Shown here: positions 63,279 to 64,000 of the stretch, in pieces
How the letters are laid out: each line of letters begins with the position of its first letter
Numbering within the stretch: the stretch's first letter is position 1
From: Kosakonia pseudosacchari
Lineage (GTDB): Bacteria > Pseudomonadota > Gammaproteobacteria > Enterobacterales > Enterobacteriaceae
Assembly: GCF_900184035.1 (NCBI RefSeq)
Contig: NZ_FXWP01000006.1
Coordinates: forward strand, 16,912 to 80,911
Length of the DNA stretch: 64,000 nucleotides
Reading direction: 5' to 3'
Program-made: the position numbers and the translations under genes
Notes under the pieces: model-generated
Seen by the model: only the letters and a program-made list of their open reading frames with translations
What the model was told of the DNA's origin: nothing
The model's database searches: none

Positions 63279-63821
63279 GTGAAAACATTGATTCTATTTT
63301 CGACCCGGGATGGGCAAACAAGGGAAATCGCCTCTTATCTGGCGTCCGAGCTGAAAGAGCTCGGTATTTATGCGGATGTGGTGAACCTGAACCGTACGCC
63401 AGAGATTGAATGGGATAACTATGAGCGCGTGGTCATTGGCGCGTCTATCCGTTACGGCCATTTCCACCCGGCGCTGGCGAGCTTCGTGAAAAAGCATCTG
63501 CAGCAGTTGAATGCGCTACCGAGCGCGTTCTACTCCGTTAACCTTGTTGCGCGTAAGCCTGAGAAAAGTTCTCCGCAAACTAATAGCTATACGCGCAAAT
63601 TTTTACTCTCTTCGCCGTGGCAGCCAGATCAATGCGCGGTATTTGCCGGTGCGCTGCGTTATCCCCATTATCGTTGGTATGACCGCTTGATGATTCAACT
63701 GATTATGAAGATGACCGGTGGCGAAACGGATCCCACCAAGGAAGTTGTTTATACCGACTGGCAGCATGTGGCGAATTTTGCCCGCGAAATCGCTCAATTA
63801 AAGTGCAAATCGGCCGATTAG
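63279..63821 (+). CDS. hemG: Protoporphyrinogen IX dehydrogenase (menaquinone), HemG
   Basis: 180-aa long-chain flavodoxin-like enzyme that oxidises protoporphyrinogen IX with quinone acceptors (E. coli 181 aa). FMN loop [13 protein letters not shown] near residues 5-17; the extra loop [17 protein letters not shown] marks HemG among flavodoxins. GTG start at 63279. A CGGCCG inverted repeat (63811-63827) spans its stop. Confidence 0.96.
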   Translation: MKTLILFSTRDGQTREIASYLASELKELGIYADVVNLNRTPEIEWDNYERVVIGASIRYGHFHPALASFVKKHLQQLNALPSAFYSVNLVARKPEKSSPQTNSYTRKFLLSSPWQPDQCAVFAGALRYPHYRWYDRLMIQLIMKMTGGETDPTKEVVYTDWQHVANFAREIAQLKCKSAD

Positions 63822-63850
63822 CGGCCGTTGCGACTGAAAATTAAGCGAAC

Positions 63851-64000
63851 GAAAACTTTTTTTAAATTTATGCTTGTCAGCGGGAATTAACGCCCTATAA
63901 TGCGCCACCACTGACACGGCACAACGGCAAATACACCGGCCTGTCAGGTGAAGAAATCTGAAAATAAACAGTTGACTTCACGGCGGGAAAGCGTAGTATA
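63851..64000 (+). promoter_or_regulatory. Ribosomal RNA operon promoters P1 and P2
   Basis: P1: TTGTCA (63874-63879) and TATAAT (63896-63901), spacing 16, preceded by an A/T-rich UP element (63851-63870) and followed by a GCGCCACC discriminator. P2: TTGACT (63972-63977) and TAGTAT (63994-63999), spacing 16, at the window edge. In E. coli rrnA lies behind hemG, so the 16S gene should follow outside the window. Confidence 0.92.

Overview
The window is a 64 kb piece of an enterobacterial chromosome (Gammaproteobacteria, Enterobacteriaceae). Nearly every protein is close in length and residue pattern to an Escherichia coli K-12 product, and the gene order follows the E. coli rhlB-to-rrnA segment: trxA, rho, the wec cluster, the argX-hisR-leuT-proM tRNA cluster, glmZ, hem, cyaA, dapF-xerC-uvrD, corA, recQ, metR/metE, udp, ubi, tat, rfaH, fadBA, trkH, hemG and an rRNA promoter. 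Strong G/C preference at third codon positions and the sequence differences fit a relative in the Enterobacter/Klebsiella/Kosakonia part of the family better than E. coli itself. The genus cannot be fixed from this sequence alone. No prophage, insertion sequence, CRISPR array or genomic island was seen.

Layout. 1-2.8 kb: the 5' part of rhlB (minus strand), trxA and rho with its leader. 2.9-13.8 kb: enterobacterial common antigen (ECA) genes wecA, wzzE, wecB-wecG, wzxE and wzyE, all on the plus strand and mostly overlapping or nearly so. The dTDP-sugar genes rffG and rffH, which lie between wecC and wecD in E. coli, are missing. 14-16.6 kb: amino-acid permease yifK, four tRNA genes, then the small RNA GlmZ with a sigma-54 promoter and three GlrR-type sites. 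16.6-20.7 kb: hemCDXY (minus strand). 20.9-29.7 kb: cyaA, cyaY, lptM, dapF-yigA-xerC-yigB and SOS-regulated uvrD. 29.7-41.4 kb: corA with a leader peptide, yigF, yigG, rarD, yigI, pldA, recQ, rhtC, rhtB, pldB, yigL, yigM and metR. 41.4-47.4 kb: metE, ysgA, udp and rmuC. 47.4-55.8 kb: ubiE-ubiJ-ubiB, tatABC, tatD, rfaH, and ubiD-fre. 56-59.7 kb: fadBA with a FadR operator. 59.8-64 kb: pepQ-yigZ-trkH-hemG, then the P1 and P2 promoters of an rRNA operon whose 16S gene lies beyond the window.

How the genes work together. Several blocks supply the cell envelope: ECA synthesis, outer-membrane phospholipase PldA, LptM, Tat export and the RfaH antiterminator. Others cover tetrapyrrole synthesis (hemCD, hemG), ubiquinone synthesis (ubiE, ubiJ, ubiB, ubiD), fatty-acid beta-oxidation (fadBA), DNA repair and recombination (uvrD, recQ, xerC, rmuC) and methionine synthesis (metR/metE). 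Readable control sites include CRP sites at cyaA and udp, LexA at uvrD, FadR at fadB, MetR and MetJ at metE, and sigma-54/GlrR at glmZ.

I did not find an undescribed multi-gene system. The points most worth a second look are the loss of rffGH from the ECA cluster, a short hairpin-forming repeat family (one copy in the metE leader, three in a row behind fadA), the corL-type leader peptide before corA, and a rhoL-like reading frame that has lost any normal start codon.
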